64,000 nucleotides of DNA from Shimia sp049116215. Lineage in GTDB: Bacteria > Pseudomonadota > Alphaproteobacteria > Rhodobacterales > Rhodobacteraceae. The stretch spans positions 496,001-560,000 of the forward strand of contig NZ_JAGDZB010000001.1 of assembly GCF_049116215.1 (NCBI RefSeq), written 5' to 3'. Position numbers and translations under genes: made by a program. The notes below the pieces were generated by a model. That model worked only from the letters and a program-made list of their open reading frames with translations. It ran no database searches and was not told the origin of the DNA. Positions 51,866 through 60,094 of this stretch are shown piece by piece (position 1 is the first letter of the stretch; each line of letters opens with the position of its first letter).

Positions 51866-52941
51866 CACGCCCCATACAGGTTCTTGTCGTGCTTCTCGAC
51901 GATCTTCTGGAACCGCCGGGCAAAGCGTTCGTCCGCCTTAGCCTTCGCCTCCAATACATCGCGAGCGAACACCATGTGTTCCTCATGGGCTTCCATCATG
52001 TCCGCCATCTTCTGATTGGTCGCCGTGCCAATCGCCGCCATAGACGCCTGCGCTTCTTTGTCGGTCTCCACGCCAATCTCGTTGATCCGGTGCGCGATGT
52101 CCTGCTGCTGCGCGGTCTTTAAGGATTTGGTCAGCGCATCGTAGAGCACCACGCGTTGCTTGGTGTCTGTCTGCAACTTGTTGATCAGCACCATCTGCGT
52201 CGCCGCTTGGTTTTGCAGCGAGTCGACCCAGGTTTTGCCTTTCTCAATATAACGCTCCAACGTCTGGCTCTTAGACAGTTTCACCTGCTCCTGTTGCACC
52301 AGCGCGTTGTAGGCCTTGTTCAGGTCGGCCAGCTCTGTTTCCAGCTTGGTCCGCGCGGCCGCGTCCTGCTCCACCGCAATCTTATTCTCGATCTCAATGA
52401 TCTTGGGATCCATGCCCAAAATCTCCGCCCGCAGGCTTTCCAACTCACCAACCGTGAACTCGCGCTCATCTAGCGTCTCGCTCAGATTAGCTTCAACCTT
52501 CACCTTCTGCTCTTCCAGAACAGCCAGTTGGCTTTCCAACAGCTTGGTGATTACGTCGGACTTGGCAATCAGGTCTTGCAGCTTGTCATCGATATTGGCG
52601 GTCTTGATCCGTTCCGCGCGCATGGAGTCAGATTTTCCGCGACTAAAGACACCAACAAAGCTCTCCCAGCCAGTTTTGTCCCGCATCTGGTCAAAGTCTT
52701 TGGAAAACGCCGCAGTTACGTCATCAAGCCCCATGATCAGCTCAGCGATATTGGCGTTCATCACGTCCGTATGCGCATGCACATCGTCCAGTGTCGCGTT
52801 CTCGATATCAATCGCAACATCATCGCCGGTTTTCATCTTCGCCCGCGCCGCATCAATGCGCCCGGTCAACTCGGCAATCTTGCTTTGTGCTTCGGCCACC
52901 TGCGCTTGTGACTCACGCACTTGGGTTTCAAAATCCGCCAT
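51865..52941 (-). CDS. Long coiled-coil protein (AAA operon, first gene)
   Basis: 358 residues, almost entirely helical with heptad-like repeats over residues 1-40, 120-215 and 220-350. Blocks: ESQAQVAEAQSKIAELTGRI, GWESFVGVFSRGKSDSMRAE, ITKLLESQLAVLEEQKVKVE and ATQMVLINKLQTDTKQRVVL. The last block is faintly like the helical core of TelA/KlaA toxic-anion resistance proteins; I give that little weight. AGGGAG precedes the ATG. As first gene it marks the promoter side of the operon. Confidence 0.75.
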   Translation of the reverse strand: MADFETQVRESQAQVAEAQSKIAELTGRIDAARAKMKTGDDVAIDIENATLDDVHAHTDVMNANIAELIMGLDDVTAAFSKDFDQMRDKTGWESFVGVFSRGKSDSMRAERIKTANIDDKLQDLIAKSDVITKLLESQLAVLEEQKVKVEANLSETLDEREFTVGELESLRAEILGMDPKIIEIENKIAVEQDAAARTKLETELADLNKAYNALVQQEQVKLSKSQTLERYIEKGKTWVDSLQNQAATQMVLINKLQTDTKQRVVLYDALTKSLKTAQQQDIAHRINEIGVETDKEAQASMAAIGTATNQKMADMMEAHEEHMVFARDVLEAKAKADERFARRFQKIVEKHDKNLYGA

Positions 52942-53137
52942 AAAACACTCCCTATTTCCAATATGTTGAGACTGATATGAGGAATGTTACTTCCATTTAC
53001 ATCGATCTCAGATTCAATTTGGGCAGAGTGTTGCAAATGTGCACGGCAAAAGAAAGGGCTTGCTGAAGCGCGCCCGCATTTCGCGAGGTTTTGGCCACGT
53101 GATCGCGCAGCCAAAACCTAAAACTTCTTACATTGCC
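52942..53137. promoter_or_regulatory. Promoter region of AAA operon and creatinase terminator hairpin
   Basis: 196 bp. At 53086-53119 the perfect repeat AGGTTTTGGC/GCCAAAACCT with a 14-nt loop follows the creatinase stop and may end its transcript, though without a T-tract. The A/T-rich part (52950-53010) next to the operon start probably holds its promoter; I cannot fix the -35 and -10 boxes with confidence. Confidence 0.5.
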
Positions 53138-54346
53138 TTAGCCAACGACGTTGAACTCCGGCCCATAGGGGTAGCCGGTGATGTTCTCATTGCCATCGTC
53201 GTTGATCACCAGGATGTCATGCTCTCGGTAACCACCGGCGCCTGGCTGCCCATCTGCGATGGTCAACATTGGCTCCATGGAAATAACCATGCCCGGCTCC
53301 AAGACAGTCGGAATATCTTCACGCAACTCCAACCCGGCTTCACGTCCGTAGTAATGGCTCAACACGCCAAAGCTGTGACCATATCCAAATGTGCGGTATT
53401 GCAGCAGGTCGCGTTCGGCGAAGAAATCATTGATCTGCTCCGTCACTTCGGCACAGCTCGCCCCGGGCTTCAGCAGGGAAATCCCCAACTCATGTGCGCC
53501 AACGTTGGCCTCCCAGATTTTTAGGCTGGCATCATCTACCTCGCCGACAAAAAGCGTGCGCTCTAGGGCTGTGTAATATCCGGAAATCATCGGGAAGGTA
53601 TTGAGCGACAGAATATCGCCCCGCTGCAACTTGCGCGCGGTCACAGGGTTGTGCGCCCCATCGGTGTTGATACCCGACTGGAACCAGACCCAAGTGTCAC
53701 GATACTCCGCGTCAGGAAACCGCTTCGCAATTTCCAACTCCATCGCGTCCCGACCAGCCATCGCCACGTCAATCTCCCGCACACCTTCTTTGATGGCATC
53801 GCGGATCGCATAACCGCCAACATCCGCCACCGCCGCACCGGCTCGGATCATCTCGATCTCCGCCGCGCTCTTGTGCATCCGCTGGTGCATGGTGGGTTCA
53901 TACAGATCAACAACTTTGGACGGAGCCAAGAAGCTCTCCAATTTGCCTTGCTGCAGCAGGGTCAGGTGATCGCCCTCAATGCCAATCACCGCACCGCCAC
54001 CAGTGATCGATTTGATCGCCCGCCAGTAGTTGTCGCGCTGCCAATCGGTATAGGTGATGTTGTCGCCATAACACCGCCGCCAAGGCTGCCCTGCGTCAAT
54101 GCCAGCGGAAATGGTCACACATTCGGTTGGAGTCACCACCACCGCATAAGGTCGACCAAAGGCGCAGTAGGTGAAGCCAGAGTAGTAAGACACATTGTGC
54201 ATGGACGTGAACACAGCCGCGTCGACACCGTGCTCAACCATAATGGCGCGCAAACCGGCCACGCGGTTGGCATACTCAGCCTCGGCAAATTGCAACGGCG
54301 CTTTCTCGCCATTGTGGAAACGATAGAATTCTGGACGTGCAGTCAT
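53138..54346 (-). CDS. Creatinase (creatine amidinohydrolase)
   Basis: 402 residues, M24/pita-bread fold. Hydrolyses creatine to sarcosine and urea. Strong match to the Pseudomonas enzyme as I remember it: NVSYYSGFTYCAFGRPYAVV, ISAGIDAGQPWRRCYGDNIT, WFQSGINTDGAHNPVT with the catalytic His232, GYYTALERTLF, LQYRTFGYGHSFGVLSHYYG and GAGGYREHDILVIN. The metal ligands of the aminopeptidases in this fold are not needed. No creatininase, sarcosine oxidase or urease gene is next to it, so it acts as a stand-alone entry enzyme. Confidence 0.9.
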   Translation of the reverse strand: MTARPEFYRFHNGEKAPLQFAEAEYANRVAGLRAIMVEHGVDAAVFTSMHNVSYYSGFTYCAFGRPYAVVVTPTECVTISAGIDAGQPWRRCYGDNITYTDWQRDNYWRAIKSITGGGAVIGIEGDHLTLLQQGKLESFLAPSKVVDLYEPTMHQRMHKSAAEIEMIRAGAAVADVGGYAIRDAIKEGVREIDVAMAGRDAMELEIAKRFPDAEYRDTWVWFQSGINTDGAHNPVTARKLQRGDILSLNTFPMISGYYTALERTLFVGEVDDASLKIWEANVGAHELGISLLKPGASCAEVTEQINDFFAERDLLQYRTFGYGHSFGVLSHYYGREAGLELREDIPTVLEPGMVISMEPMLTIADGQPGAGGYREHDILVINDDGNENITGYPYGPEFNVVG

Positions 54347-54556
54347 TTTGACCTCCGATCAAAGAGGTCCCGGCGTTCAGGACTGGAAAGAGTGGTGCGC
54401 ATTCCGGCTAGGAATGTGGCGACGCCATCGCCAATGCTGCTGACACTCTGCCAAATCCTCTGACACAGGGACAAGCAGAATCCGACACAGATGTATCAAC
54501 CGCGACCTTGCGCCTAAAATTCACGCGCCTACTGTGACCCCAACAGGAGGCAAACA

Positions 54557-55528
54557 ATGCAGACCGGACCCAAGAACCTGATCACCGATGTCGCCGGCTT
54601 GCGTGTCGGCAACGCCCAGAATGACCAGATCAAAACCGGCACCACTGTGCTGGTCGGCGATGCGCCATTCACCTGCGGCGTCTCTGTGATGGGAGGTGCC
54701 CCTGGCACCCGTGAAACCGATCTTTTGGCGCCCGACAAAACCGTGCAACAAGTCGATGCACTGACTCTGTCCGGCGGCTCTGCCTTTGGTCTGGACGCGC
54801 CATCCGGTGTTGCAGATGCGCTCCGCACCCAAGGCCGGGGATTCCCGGTCGGCGATCAAACCGTCCCGATTGTGCCCGGCGCAATCCTTTTTGATCTGCT
54901 GAATGGTGGTGACAAGAACTGGGACACCAACCCCTACAAAGCGTTAGGATCCGCAGCTTTGGAGGCCGTGTCTGAGGACTTTGTGCTTGGCTCTGTCGGC
55001 GCAGGCACGGGTGGAACACTCGCAACTCACAAAGGCGGGCTTGGCTCAGCCAGCATGGTGCTCCCATCGGGCCACACAGTGGGCGCTTTGGTTGCTGTGA
55101 ATGCCCTTGGCGATGCATCTCCGGATGGCAAACACTTTTGGGCCGCCCCTTGGGAAGTGGACACCGAGTTCGGCGGCAAAGGCCTCATGCCTTCCGCTCC
55201 CAGCGCCTTACCCAACACCAAACTCTCCAGCCACAACACCACCATCGCCATTGTCGCAACTGACGCCGATCTAACCCAAGCCCAATGCACCCGAATGGCC
55301 ACCGCCGCCCATGACGGCATGGCCCGCGCGCTTGTGCCGTCGCACACACCGATGGACGGTGATCTGATCTTTGGCGTCAGCACAAACGCCAAACCATTGG
55401 ACAACGACATCGCCGACACGCTTTGGCTTGGCCACGCCGCTGCCACCTGCCTTGCCCGCGCCATTGCACGGGGCGTTTGGCATGCCGCCCACAAGGAAGG
55501 CGACACGCTTCCCTGTTTTCGTTCCTAG
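54557..55528 (+). CDS. P1-family peptidase (DmpA-like)
   Basis: 323 residues, Ntn-like P1 peptidase: NLITDVAGLRVGNAQNDQIK start, GSAFGLDAPSGVADALRTQG, GSVGAGTGGTLATHKGGLGS and a late AIVATDADLTQAQCTRMA. Family members self-cleave at an internal Gly-Ser/Thr and then hydrolyse N-terminal residues of peptides or amides; the exact cleavage site is not certain here. AGGAGG lies before the ATG. Divergent from creatinase across 210 bp in which I see no further gene. Its stop overlaps the convergent hydrolase stop by 4 bp. Confidence 0.87.
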   Translation: MQTGPKNLITDVAGLRVGNAQNDQIKTGTTVLVGDAPFTCGVSVMGGAPGTRETDLLAPDKTVQQVDALTLSGGSAFGLDAPSGVADALRTQGRGFPVGDQTVPIVPGAILFDLLNGGDKNWDTNPYKALGSAALEAVSEDFVLGSVGAGTGGTLATHKGGLGSASMVLPSGHTVGALVAVNALGDASPDGKHFWAAPWEVDTEFGGKGLMPSAPSALPNTKLSSHNTTIAIVATDADLTQAQCTRMATAAHDGMARALVPSHTPMDGDLIFGVSTNAKPLDNDIADTLWLGHAAATCLARAIARGVWHAAHKEGDTLPCFRS

Positions 55529-56304
55529 GAAAACAACATCCGCGCCATACCGCTAACTGGGTCAGCAAAGGCGTCAATCACATCAAAATGATGCTTTCCG
55601 CCCGCCACAACCAAGTCACACCTCCAGGCCTCGGACAACCATCTGGCTTGATCCAAAAATACAGGCCGCTCCGCAGCTCCTACCAACACGGTCACATCAA
55701 CACCGGCACGCGGCACCTGCCACATCGGGCTTTCCGCATCTGCTTCCGCCGCGTCCAGGTGCAGCTTGTCATTCATCGCGGTTTTCATTAGGGGGCGTAG
55801 ATCGGCCAGAGGCGAAATCGGCACAACACGAGACACCCGCGCGGCAACTTCTTCCGGCAATACCCCGTTGCAAATCATGCGCGCCACAAGGTGCCCTCCC
55901 GCCGAATGCCCAGCCAACACAATTGGCCCCTCAATCAGCTCCGATGCTTTAACCACGGCCGCTGAAATCTGGCGGGTGATATCCGAAATCCGCACTTTTG
56001 GCGCGAGGTCATAAGTCGGGAGCGCAACTGCCCACCCGTGTTCAACCGCAGCCCGCGCAAAGTGGCTCCAGTAAGACTTGTCAAACGCCATCCAATAGCC
56101 ACCGTGTACAAACACCAGCAGGCCCTTGGCGTCCCCGTTTGGCCGGATCAGATCAAATTTGTGCCGCGCGCCGTCCCCATAAGCAACATCCACTTCGATA
56201 TCGCTCGCTTCCCGAAAAGCAGCAGCCTCATTTGCCCAGCGCGGTGGATAGTCTTCTGCGCCGTCAATGTAAGCTCCGTTGGAATATGCGTCGTCCCAGT
56301 CCAT
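55525..56304 (-). CDS. Alpha/beta hydrolase (arylformamidase-like)
   Basis: 259 residues. Oxyanion motif LLVFVHGGYWMAFDKSYW, nucleophile VLAGHSAGGHLVARM (Ser in GHSAG) and a C-terminal histidine in AGGKHHFDVIDAF. The N-terminus WDDAYSNGAYIDGAEDYPP resembles kynurenine formamidases (KynB-like) of the HSL group. The substrate could be N-formylkynurenine or another small ester or amide; no tryptophan-degradation gene lies next to it. Confidence 0.82.
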   Translation of the reverse strand: MDWDDAYSNGAYIDGAEDYPPRWANEAAAFREASDIEVDVAYGDGARHKFDLIRPNGDAKGLLVFVHGGYWMAFDKSYWSHFARAAVEHGWAVALPTYDLAPKVRISDITRQISAAVVKASELIEGPIVLAGHSAGGHLVARMICNGVLPEEVAARVSRVVPISPLADLRPLMKTAMNDKLHLDAAEADAESPMWQVPRAGVDVTVLVGAAERPVFLDQARWLSEAWRCDLVVAGGKHHFDVIDAFADPVSGMARMLFS

Positions 56305-56379
56305 AGTTTTCTCCCCAGATCACCTCGGCACTCTGGGCGAAACTATTTCAAACCTCAAACATCTTTTGTCCGCCTGGCC

Positions 56380-57594
56380 TCAACCTGAAGCCTTAAAGCG
56401 CACGACCAACAGGTAAGCTGCGACGCTCACCGCCGCCAAGCTCCCGGTCCAGATCAGCGCGGTCTGATAGCCAAGCCAATCAGCCAACACCCCCATCGCG
56501 CCAGCCCCTAAGGCGGCGCCACCAGCGGCAACCACCGCCCAGAGGCTCATCACCCGTCCGCGCATGTCGTCTTCTAAATCCAACTGCACCGCCGTCTGGG
56601 TACAGATCGCTGTCACTGTTGTGACAAATGACATGCCCGCCGCGACGATCAAGGCCCCTTCCCATATCGGGGACAATCCCAGAACGGCCACCAACGCCAA
56701 ACCAAACACAATGGCCAATCTGGCGTACAGCGGCAGTCGTCCAGCCTTCTGCGGAGGTAAAATGGCCTGAGAAAACCCTCCAATCACCGCCCCGACGCCA
56801 GTTGCACTCATCAACACACCCAGACCATCCGCACCCCGCCCAAACACGCCATCCGCCAAAGGTGGCAAAACTTCCAATGCCCCCCGCGCCACCAAGGCCA
56901 AGACACCGCCCATCAACATCGCTTCTCGTACAGGTGTGTTGTGCCAGACATGGCGCACACCGGAGGCCAAGGCCGTAAAGAAGGGCTCCTGCGCGCTGCC
57001 GCTGTCCCGCCTCGGACGCAGCGACACCATCATCAAAGAGGCCAGAAAAGGCGCAAACAAAAGGGTTTGAATCAAAAGGGTGTGCGCAACCCCAACCCAG
57101 GCAATCAAAGCACCACCAAAGGCTGGACCAAGCATCCGTGCCAAGTTGAAATTGATCGCGCCAATGGTCACAACTGACCCCACCAGCTCGCGCTTGACCA
57201 ACCGCGGCCCAAACGCCATGCGCACCGGGTGGTGGGCTGCTATCACCATTCCGATCAAAAGCGTCATCACCGCCAATAGCACTGGCGTCGCCCAGTCCAG
57301 AGCCACAATCATCCAAAGCACAGCGCTCAAACTGCCGTTGATGCATTGCAGTATGACCGACGCGCGTTTGACCGGCCATCGGTCCACCCAAACACCAAAG
57401 ATCGGTGAAAACACGATCGTCGGCGCAAATAGGATGAAAGCAATTGCGCCCACGAAACTGGCAGAGTCGGTCATTTCCCATGCCAGCCAGCCGATCGTAA
57501 CCCGCTGCATCCAGATCGCAATAAGTCCAAAGACACCGCCCACAACATAGGTCCGGTAGTTTTTGGATTTCAGCGCGCCAAGATTCACATGCAA
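56380..57594 (-). CDS. MFS transporter (DHA3/enterobactin-exporter type)
   Basis: 404 residues with 12 predicted membrane segments. N-terminus LKSKNYRTYVVGGVFGLIA and the loop GVWVDRWPVKRASV fit the TM-effector/DHA3 group of major facilitator exporters, often for drugs or siderophores; a second GLGVLMSATGVGAVIGG block starts the second half. Substrate unknown. Lies alone on the minus strand, downstream of hsp20 with a terminator between. Confidence 0.85.
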   Translation of the reverse strand: MHVNLGALKSKNYRTYVVGGVFGLIAIWMQRVTIGWLAWEMTDSASFVGAIAFILFAPTIVFSPIFGVWVDRWPVKRASVILQCINGSLSAVLWMIVALDWATPVLLAVMTLLIGMVIAAHHPVRMAFGPRLVKRELVGSVVTIGAINFNLARMLGPAFGGALIAWVGVAHTLLIQTLLFAPFLASLMMVSLRPRRDSGSAQEPFFTALASGVRHVWHNTPVREAMLMGGVLALVARGALEVLPPLADGVFGRGADGLGVLMSATGVGAVIGGFSQAILPPQKAGRLPLYARLAIVFGLALVAVLGLSPIWEGALIVAAGMSFVTTVTAICTQTAVQLDLEDDMRGRVMSLWAVVAAGGAALGAGAMGVLADWLGYQTALIWTGSLAAVSVAAYLLVVRFKASG

Positions 57595-57655
57595 CCCTTA
57601 GTTGATTTGGGTGATTTTGTCACCATGCCCTTCACAGGTTAAGAACACAACCAAT

Positions 57656-57686
57656 CAAAAACGCGCGCTCCAAACGGAACGCGCGT
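57656..57686 (-). terminator. Terminator after hsp20
   Basis: ACGCGCGC-TCC-AAAC-GGA-ACGCGCGT (57661-57686). Read on the minus strand the hairpin is followed by a TTTTTG run (57656-57660), 56 bp after the hsp20 stop. Confidence 0.82.
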
Positions 57687-57741
57687 CGCCCAGATGGGCC
57701 TGACAACAAGGGAAGGAAGTTTGTCAGTTTAAGATTGGAGG

Positions 57742-58215
57742 TCAGTTGACGGCTTTGGCGTCGACCACATCTTGTTCCACGGCTTTGGTGGCACCGCTGG
57801 AAATTTCAATCCGGCGTGGCTTCAGTGCCTCGGGGATTTCCCGTTCCAGATTGATGTGCAGCATGCCGTCTTCATGGCTTGCGCCGGTCACACGCACATG
57901 GTCCGCCAGATGGAAGCGGCGCTCAAACGCGCGGGTGGCAATCCCACGGTGCAAATAGGTTTTGTCCGACGCTTCGTCGCCTTTTTTGGCGGTCACCACC
58001 AAAGCGTTCTGCTTGACTTCGATGTTCAAATCATCGGCCGAAAAACCAGCCACTGCCAACGAGATGCGGTAGGCATCGTCGGCGGTTTTTTCGATGTTAT
58101 ACGGGGGGTAGCTCGGCTGGGCGACGTCATTGGACAGAACGCGGTCCATCATATTTGCTAACTGATCAAAACCAACGGTCGACCGGTACAGCGGAGCCAG
58201 ATCAAAAGTGCGCAT
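57742..58215 (-). CDS. Hsp20-family small heat-shock protein
   Basis: 157 residues. N-terminus MRTFDLAPLYRSTVGFDQL, then the alpha-crystallin domain: YNIEKTADDAYRISLAVAGF, NIEVKQNALVVTAKKG, HRGIATRAFERRFHLADHV and GMLHINLEREIPEALKPR-type end, as in IbpA/HspH. Holds unfolded proteins for refolding in the cytoplasm. GGAGG is 6 nt before the ATG. A sigma-32-like promoter and no ROSE-type RNA thermometer could be made out upstream. Confidence 0.92.
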   Translation of the reverse strand: MRTFDLAPLYRSTVGFDQLANMMDRVLSNDVAQPSYPPYNIEKTADDAYRISLAVAGFSADDLNIEVKQNALVVTAKKGDEASDKTYLHRGIATRAFERRFHLADHVRVTGASHEDGMLHINLEREIPEALKPRRIEISSGATKAVEQDVVDAKAVN

Positions 58216-58314
58216 GGGTTATCCTCCATTGAGCGACAACGATATGTAAGTGCCTTCCATTCGGACAGGCGATGAATGTGTAAGACCCGATCATCGGCGC
58301 CTTACGCATACAGA

Positions 58315-58340
58315 CCTATGGTGGCAAAATGTGGTTTCAA
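58315..58340 (-). promoter_or_regulatory. Possible sigma-32 promoter of hsp20
   Basis: On the minus strand TTGAAA (58335-58340) and CCATAGG (58315-58321) are about 13 bp apart and roughly 100 bp before the hsp20 ATG. This is close to heat-shock promoters (CTTGAAA ... CCCCAT), with an imperfect -10 box. Confidence 0.4.
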
Positions 58341-58350
58341 CCCCTGCGCA

Positions 58351-59169
58351 TCAGGGCCTCACAAATTTTGCGCCACCGCCGCTACGTGTCCCGACTTGAA
58401 TGCGCGTCACACCTGTGGCGGTTTTCACAGCCGGGCGATCGCCCACACGCATCCGATGTTTGAGCCGCGCGACAACTTCTGGAAGCTCCATGCCAAAGGC
58501 CACCTTCTGCCCGTCCCCGTTGTCTCCTGTCGCAGACACGACAGACAAAATCCGCACGCGGTTGCCATAGCGCACAAACACCGGCGCGCCTGATGAGCCA
58601 AAGGTTACGTTGCAATCAAAGGTCAAAATGCCCCAGCCACGCTCCAATATGGAGCAATCCTTTTGCCAGGAAAGGTGCTCGCTTCGGCTGCGACCGTAAC
58701 TCAGCACGGACACTTTCTCCCCCTCCTGAGGATCAACATGAATGGCAAACGGGTCGGCTTCTCCCGTAGAAATGGGCGACTCTAGGCGCAACAAAGCCAC
58801 GTCATGCGGAATCATCCGGCCGCTGATTTTCCCATCGCCTGCGTCACGGTAACCACTGTCTACCACAACACGATCAACCCGCCGCTCCGCCAAGGCATTA
58901 CCGGACACATAGCCCGCCCGGAAAGTGATCTGTTCCGGCGGCACCGGCGCGCCTTTGCTGTCAAACACACAATGGGCAGCAGTCAACACCTGGTTCGGAG
59001 CAATCAATGCACCTGAACAAAATCCCGTGCCGCGCATATCAAGCCGTCCCAAAGCCTCCCAGCCCAGCAAGTCGCCGCGACTAGTCAATGGGTGCAGGCG
59101 CTCCCCCGCATGTAGCGGCATGGCTGAAACACACGCCGCCATCAGCCAAACCAAAGGAGAAAGTCGCAT
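58351..59169 (-). CDS. Secreted trypsin-like serine protease, paralogue 1
   Basis: 272 residues with a Sec signal (LSPLVWLMAACVSAMPLHA). S1 protease fold with the triad visible: VLTAAHCVFD, IPHDVALLRLES and FGSSGAPVFV. GTGFCSGALIAPNQ near the start is the usual pre-His strand. The Ser motif is GSSGAP rather than GDSGGP, as in many V8-like bacterial forms. It ends in GGAKFVRP, the same ending as its tandem neighbour. Acts in the periplasm or outside; targets unknown. Confidence 0.87.
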   Translation of the reverse strand: MRLSPLVWLMAACVSAMPLHAGERLHPLTSRGDLLGWEALGRLDMRGTGFCSGALIAPNQVLTAAHCVFDSKGAPVPPEQITFRAGYVSGNALAERRVDRVVVDSGYRDAGDGKISGRMIPHDVALLRLESPISTGEADPFAIHVDPQEGEKVSVLSYGRSRSEHLSWQKDCSILERGWGILTFDCNVTFGSSGAPVFVRYGNRVRILSVVSATGDNGDGQKVAFGMELPEVVARLKHRMRVGDRPAVKTATGVTRIQVGTRSGGGAKFVRP

Positions 59170-59198
59170 ACCAAAATCCCTTTTACTGTAACGCCGCT

Positions 59199-60005
59199 CT
59201 ACGGCCGCACAAATTTCGCCCCGGTGCTGTTGCGCTGTTGCAAAGACATCAATCCGCCACTTGTCGCCGACGATTTGCCGCGCTCTGCAAACAACTCCGG
59301 CAATGTGTGATCCAGCGCCGCGCCCAAGGCCACCTTGGCGCCTTTCACCTCTGCTTTTGCGGCGACCACAGACGCGATCCGCACCTTGCCATCTTCAAAA
59401 ACAAAAACCGGCGCGCCGCTGCTGCCAAAATCAATATTGCAGGACAACACGTAAACGCCGCGCTGGCGCCCCATCACTTGACAGACTTCTTGAAAAGAAG
59501 GGGCTTCTTCACGCCCAACCGCATAGGACACCACGCCAATCTGCGATCCTTTGCGCAACCCAGTGGCCGTTTCAAACGGAGCAACGGTGGTGTTTCGAAT
59601 GGGGTGATGCAGCTCCAATAACGCCAGATCATTTTGCACGTTCTCGATCTTGCTCTCGGGGCTGTAGCTATACTTGGGGTGCACCACGGCCCGACGCACC
59701 GACCTGTAAGCTTCTGCGCGGCCATTGCGCCATCCCGCACGGAATTCAATTTGCCGCACGTCATAAGCCGCACCGCTCGATTTCTCGTAAAGGCAATGGG
59801 CCGCAGTCAGCACCAAATCCGGCGCCACCAACGCGCCGGTGCAAAATCCGCGGCCATCGATTTCAAGTCGCCCAACAGCCCCCCAATCGCGGCTGTCTTC
59901 GCCCGTATCCAAGCGCTGCAACGCGGTGTCTTGGGCTGTTGCGATGCCTCCCCAAAAGATCACGCTCAAAAATGTCAGTAGCCGCAACACGATCCGGGCC
60001 TCCAC
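59199..60005 (-). CDS. Secreted trypsin-like serine protease, paralogue 2
   Basis: 268 residues, GTG start, signal RIVLRLLTFLSVIFWGGIATA. Triad in VLTAAHCLYE, QNDLALLELHH and FGSSGAPVFV. Same order and length as the next gene downstream, 29 bp away, and the same C-terminal GAKFVRP, so the two arose by tandem duplication. Sequence between the motifs has diverged, which suggests separate targets. Confidence 0.87.
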   Translation of the reverse strand: MEARIVLRLLTFLSVIFWGGIATAQDTALQRLDTGEDSRDWGAVGRLEIDGRGFCTGALVAPDLVLTAAHCLYEKSSGAAYDVRQIEFRAGWRNGRAEAYRSVRRAVVHPKYSYSPESKIENVQNDLALLELHHPIRNTTVAPFETATGLRKGSQIGVVSYAVGREEAPSFQEVCQVMGRQRGVYVLSCNIDFGSSGAPVFVFEDGKVRIASVVAAKAEVKGAKVALGAALDHTLPELFAERGKSSATSGGLMSLQQRNSTGAKFVRP

Positions 60006-60047
60006 GCTCAGGTTTCCTCTGCTCTACCGCCCACCTGCGGCGGAAAT

Positions 60048-60070
60048 AGGGCGCGACCTTGTCACGCCCT
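60048..60070 (-). terminator. Weak terminator after glcF
   Basis: AGGGCGCGA/TCACGCCCT with a 5-nt loop; on the minus strand the one mismatch becomes a G-U pair. It stands 25 bp after the glcF stop, with only a short T-run (ATTT) behind it. Confidence 0.45.
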
Positions 60071-60094
60071 TGATCAGAAAAACAAGCGTGGATG

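Noticed and set aside
44883..52941. Reading the AAA operon as a prophage or plasmid remnant
   Set aside because: No integrase, terminase, capsid, partition or attachment-repeat signals; most genes have the base composition of the chromosome. Only the AbiC-like gene stands out.
53138..54346. Ectoine hydrolase (DoeA) or Xaa-Pro aminopeptidase for the M24 gene
   Set aside because: The active-site context NTDGAHNPVT with His at 232 and the full-length pattern match creatinase; the metal-ligand pattern of aminopeptidases is not evident.
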